From: Desulfobulbaceae bacterium
Lineage (GTDB): Bacteria; Desulfobacterota; Desulfobulbia; Desulfobulbales; UBA5123
Length of the DNA: 15,159 nt
Assembly: GCA_029865195.1 (NCBI GenBank)
Contig: JAOUHH010000029.1
Span: forward strand, 1-15,159
Reading direction: 5' to 3'
In this document: in pieces, positions 13,098-15,159 of the stretch
Layout of the letters: every line of letters begins with the position of its first letter
Numbering within the stretch: position 1 is the stretch's first letter
Position numbers and translations under genes: made by a program
The notes under the pieces: model-generated
Database searches by the model: none
Seen by the model: only the letters and a program-made list of their open reading frames with translations
Told to the model about the DNA's origin: nothing

Positions 13098-13385
13098 ATG
13101 TTGAAAAAGGATTTAATCGCGGCGGTTACCGAGCAGATGGACGGCTACCTGAAAAAGGATATCGGGCAAGCCATTGATATAATTATCGATTCAATCAGTG
13201 ATGCCCTGGCCGAGGGACGGCGGGTCGAGATCCGCGGGTTCGGCAGCTTCTGCGTGCGCCAGCGCAAGGCCCGTTCCACCAAGAACCCCAAGACCGGCAA
13301 GGTCATGAACATCCCGCCGCGGAAGACCTTGCACTTCACGATGAGCAAATCCCTGAAGGAGCCGCTGGTCAAAAAAAACGACTGA
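13098..13385 (+). CDS. ihfB: IHF-beta/HU-family DNA-binding protein
   Basis: 95-residue nucleoid protein. The helical dimerisation body (MLKKDLIAAV...DSISDALAEGRRVEIRGFGSF) is followed by the flexible beta arm with K62-N63-P64-K65-T66-G67, whose proline intercalates and bends DNA, and by a C-terminal FTMSKSLKE helix. The RVEIRGFGSF and RKAR...NPKTG pattern is closer to IHF subunits than to HU, and the position after rpsA recalls cmk-rpsA-ihfB in enterobacteria, so ihfB is preferred. AAGGA lies 11 nt before the ATG. The last 17 bases overlap the end of the oppositely oriented YciO-like gene. An HU assignment cannot be fully excluded. Confidence 0.85.
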   Translation: MLKKDLIAAVTEQMDGYLKKDIGQAIDIIIDSISDALAEGRRVEIRGFGSFCVRQRKARSTKNPKTGKVMNIPPRKTLHFTMSKSLKEPLVKKND

Positions 13386-13980
13386 CGTCCCCCTTGCCTT
13401 CGCGCAACACCTCCACCGTGTCGCCCACCAGCGACAACACGCTTGAAGGCGCGGGATAGACCGGACCGCCGTCAATAACCAGATCGACCAGATTGCCGAG
13501 CCGCTCCTCGATTTCATATGCGTGGGTAAGCGGCTCTTCGTTTTCGTCGATGATGGCGCTGGTGTTGAGGATGGGGTTGCCGAGCCTTTCGATCAGGGCC
13601 AGGCAGATGTTGTTCTCGGGCACCCGGATACCGGCGGTCTTCTGCTTGGAGAGCATGATCTTCGGCACGATCTTCATCGCCGGCAGGACAAAGGTATAGG
13701 CGCCGGGCAGGTTCCGGCGCATCAGGCGGTAAGCGGTGTTGGAGATCTGACAGTAATCGCTGACCTCCTTGAGGCTATGGCACATGAAGCTGCAAGGCTT
13801 GTGCTGTGGCCTTCTTTTTATTTGGTGGACCCGCTTGACCGCCTTCTGGCTGAAGATATCGCAGCCGATGCCGTAGACGGTGTCGGTGGGATAGCAGATC
13901 ACCCCCCCCTGTCGGATCACGTCTACCACCTGACTGATCAGGCGCGGCTGCGGGTTATCTGGATTGATGGTGAGCAACAC
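13369..13980 (-). CDS. yciO: YciO/TsaC (YrdC/Sua5) family protein
   Basis: 203-residue YrdC-fold protein. It matches E. coli YciO over its whole length from memory: INPDNPQPRLI at the start, GGVICYPTDTVYGIGC (25-40), the KRRPQHKPCSFMC segment (55-67, with K55, R57 and K61 in the nucleotide-binding patch), LPGAYTFVL, GIRVPEN and a final VLREGKGDVSRFF. TsaC/Sua5 relatives make threonylcarbamoyl-AMP for the t6A37 tRNA modification. YciO-type proteins lack the SANxSG motif, as here (NTSAII), and their role is less certain. The start is GTG at 13980 with GAGGA 7 nt upstream. A run of eight G lies early in the gene (13909-13902, codons for Q24-G25-G26-V27). The 3' end overlaps the IHF-like gene by 17 bp. 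Confidence 0.88.
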   Translation of the reverse strand: MLLTINPDNPQPRLISQVVDVIRQGGVICYPTDTVYGIGCDIFSQKAVKRVHQIKRRPQHKPCSFMCHSLKEVSDYCQISNTAYRLMRRNLPGAYTFVLPAMKIVPKIMLSKQKTAGIRVPENNICLALIERLGNPILNTSAIIDENEEPLTHAYEIEERLGNLVDLVIDGGPVYPAPSSVLSLVGDTVEVLREGKGDVSRFF

Positions 13981-13987
13981 GACGGAA

Positions 13988-13992
13988 TCCTC
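13988..13992 (-). promoter_or_regulatory. Shine-Dalgarno that supports the GTG start of yciO
   Basis: On the minus strand GAGGA ends 7 nt before the GTG at 13980. There is no in-frame ATG nearby, so this site supports the non-standard start. Confidence 0.65.
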
Positions 13993-14042
13993 GACGGGTC
14001 AGGCACCCCCTGCCGACCTGCAAGCCGACACGGGGGCCGGGA

Positions 14043-15050
14043 ATGATAAAGATGATCACTAAGCCTGACCGACTCTACCGGATTCCCGCCTCCGAGGCAA
14101 CGGCAAACCGCTTGTACGCCGGGGTTGACCTGGGCTCCAACACCTTCCGGCTGATCATCGCCCGCCTCCATGACGGCCGCATCGAGCCGGTGGTCAAGCA
14201 GCTGCACGCCGTCCGGCTGGGCGAGGCCCTCCACCGCACCGGCCGCCTCAGTGAACAGGCGATCCGGCGGGCGCTGGCTACACTTGCCGGCTACCGCGCC
14301 CTCCTTGACCGCCATCGACCGACGGCGGTGCGGATCTGCGGCACCGCCGCCCTGCGCGCCGCCGCCAACCGGGAGGAATTTTTACGCGAGGCAGCGGTCA
14401 TCCTCGGCCAGGCCGCCGAGGTCATCGACGGCGAAGAGGAGGCGCGCCTGAGCGGCATCGGCGCCTACGCCGCCATGCGGGCTCGGACCCCGGAACCGCT
14501 GCTGCTCGCCGATGTCGGTGGCGGCAGCAGCGAACTGCTGGTCGCTACCGACAGCCCGAACGGACCGGTCATCACGGCCTCGGTCAGCCTGCCGCTGGGG
14601 GCGGTGCACCTCAGCGAGTCCTTCCTGCACGCCGAACCGCCCGCTGCCCGGGAACTCGCCGCCATGGCCGCCCACATCGACGAGGTGATGATCCCCGCCC
14701 TCGCGGCCATGGCGCCGTTGCCCAAAACCGTGGTCGGCATCGGCGGCACCGCCACCGCCCTGGCCGCCCTCGACTGCAACCTGAGCGCCTACGACGGCGA
14801 CCGCATCCAGGACCACCGCCTTGCCGGCGACACCCTCGACACGATCCTGGCACGACTTTGCCGCCTGACCGGCATTGAGCGCAACCGGTTGCCGGGGCTT
14901 GGCGACGGCCGCGGCGAGATCATCCTCGGCGGGCTAATGATTTTTCTTTCGCTGCTCAGGGCGCTGCCGTCACCTTGCTTAACCGTCAGCGACGGCGGCC
15001 TGCTGGAGGGAATCCTGCTGAGCGCGGCCGGCGCAGACGGCCCGGCATAA
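14043..15050 (+). CDS. Ppx/GppA-family phosphatase (exopolyphosphatase-like)
   Basis: 335 residues of the actin-like (ASKHA) fold. The phosphate-1 loop is GVDLGSNTFRLIIA (27-40), EEEARLSGIGA holds the catalytic glutamate region, the phosphate-2 loop is LADVGGGSSELLV (about 157-169), and GIGGTATALAA gives the adenosine-type loop. The C-terminus VSDGGLLEGIL is typical. It has only the catalytic pair of domains, without the HD-like C-terminal extension of E. coli Ppx (about 500 residues). The reaction is probably removal of terminal phosphate from polyphosphate or of the 5'-phosphate of pppGpp; sequence does not separate the two. The ATG at 14043 has a weak Shine-Dalgarno, and a second ATG at 14052 is possible. 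It is divergent from the YciO-like gene with a 62-bp gap. Confidence 0.9.
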   Translation: MIKMITKPDRLYRIPASEATANRLYAGVDLGSNTFRLIIARLHDGRIEPVVKQLHAVRLGEALHRTGRLSEQAIRRALATLAGYRALLDRHRPTAVRICGTAALRAAANREEFLREAAVILGQAAEVIDGEEEARLSGIGAYAAMRARTPEPLLLADVGGGSSELLVATDSPNGPVITASVSLPLGAVHLSESFLHAEPPAARELAAMAAHIDEVMIPALAAMAPLPKTVVGIGGTATALAALDCNLSAYDGDRIQDHRLAGDTLDTILARLCRLTGIERNRLPGLGDGRGEIILGGLMIFLSLLRALPSPCLTVSDGGLLEGILLSAAGADGPA

Positions 15051-15094
15051 GACCCGTGGCGCCACCCGCCGCCGGGGCCGCCGAAAACTCTTCG

Positions 15095-15123
15095 TTGACC
15101 GCGCGCCCGATTATTTTTATAAA
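15095..15123 (+). promoter_or_regulatory. Strong candidate sigma70 promoter at the right edge
   Basis: TTGACC (15095-15100), a 17-bp spacer, then TATAAA (15118-15123); both hexamers match the consensus at five of six positions. The sequence turns AT-rich here after a GC-rich run. Transcription would begin near 15130 and run out of the window; AGGA at the last bases could be a Shine-Dalgarno for a gene just beyond. Bases 15051-15094 contain a 10-bp palindrome (15056-15065) and nothing else evident. Confidence 0.65.
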
Positions 15124-15159
15124 GAGAGATTAACAATTTCCCATTCACTCTGCCTAGGA

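Noticed and set aside
15056..15065. GTGGCGCCAC palindrome after the Ppx/GppA gene as a terminator
   Set aside because: It has no loop and no T tract; in GC-rich DNA a 10-bp palindrome is not enough for a terminator or operator call.

Overview
The window is GC-rich bacterial chromosome with densely packed housekeeping genes and one foreign-looking, visibly more AT-rich block near the left side. The gene order rpsA - sppA - IHF/HU-type DNA-binding protein, an anaerobe-looking biotin synthase, an RR-GGDEF protein and a NikL/CbiL-like protein suggest a member of the former Deltaproteobacteria (Desulfobacterota). This placement is inferred from gene content only; no rRNA or tRNA gene is present to confirm it.

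Left end (1-1188, + strand): the 3' end of a periplasmic, membrane-anchored NikL-like protein of a nickel/cobalt ECF transporter locus, then a parDE toxin-antitoxin pair. A perfect 9+9 bp inverted repeat overlaps the predicted parD promoter and is a good candidate for the autoregulatory operator.

Accessory block (1189-3604, + strand): a 296-bp AT-rich regulatory region, then an RloA-like AAA ATPase and an RloB-like protein with TOPRIM-type acidic motifs, joined by a TGATG stop/start overlap. This is the architecture of AbiL-type phage defence and resembles PARIS. It is the most interesting system in the window. A 186-bp gap with one weak hairpin separates it from the convergent bio genes.

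Biotin/RNA-processing operon (8065 down to 3605, - strand): a flavin-dependent nitronate monooxygenase-like protein with an unusual C-terminal cysteine cluster, poly(A) polymerase/CCA-adding family pcnB, bioB and bioF. The last three genes overlap (ATGA between pcnB and bioB; 13 nt between bioB and bioF), so they are probably translationally coupled. The biotin synthase lacks the Cys equivalent to one [2Fe-2S] ligand of the E. coli enzyme.

Divergent operon (8293-10229, + strand): a HAD-family 5'-nucleotidase-like phosphatase, a Nudix hydrolase of the ADP-ribose pyrophosphatase type, and a receiver-GGDEF diguanylate cyclase whose start lies inside the Nudix gene. A 227-bp divergent promoter region (8066-8292) has a candidate sigma70 promoter on each strand.

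Translation/nucleoid operon (10407-13385, + strand): rpsA with six S1 domains behind a good extended -10 promoter but without a clear Shine-Dalgarno, then the Ser-Lys protease sppA and an IHF-beta/HU-like protein. Its 3' end overlaps, tail to tail, a YciO/TsaC-type gene (13980 down to 13369, GTG start). A Ppx/GppA-family phosphatase (14043-15050, + strand) follows, and the window ends with a strong-looking promoter (TTGACC, 17 bp, TATAAA) that fires out of the right edge.

No gene-free stretch exceeds 300 bp. I saw no tRNA, rRNA, CRISPR array, insertion sequence or replication origin.
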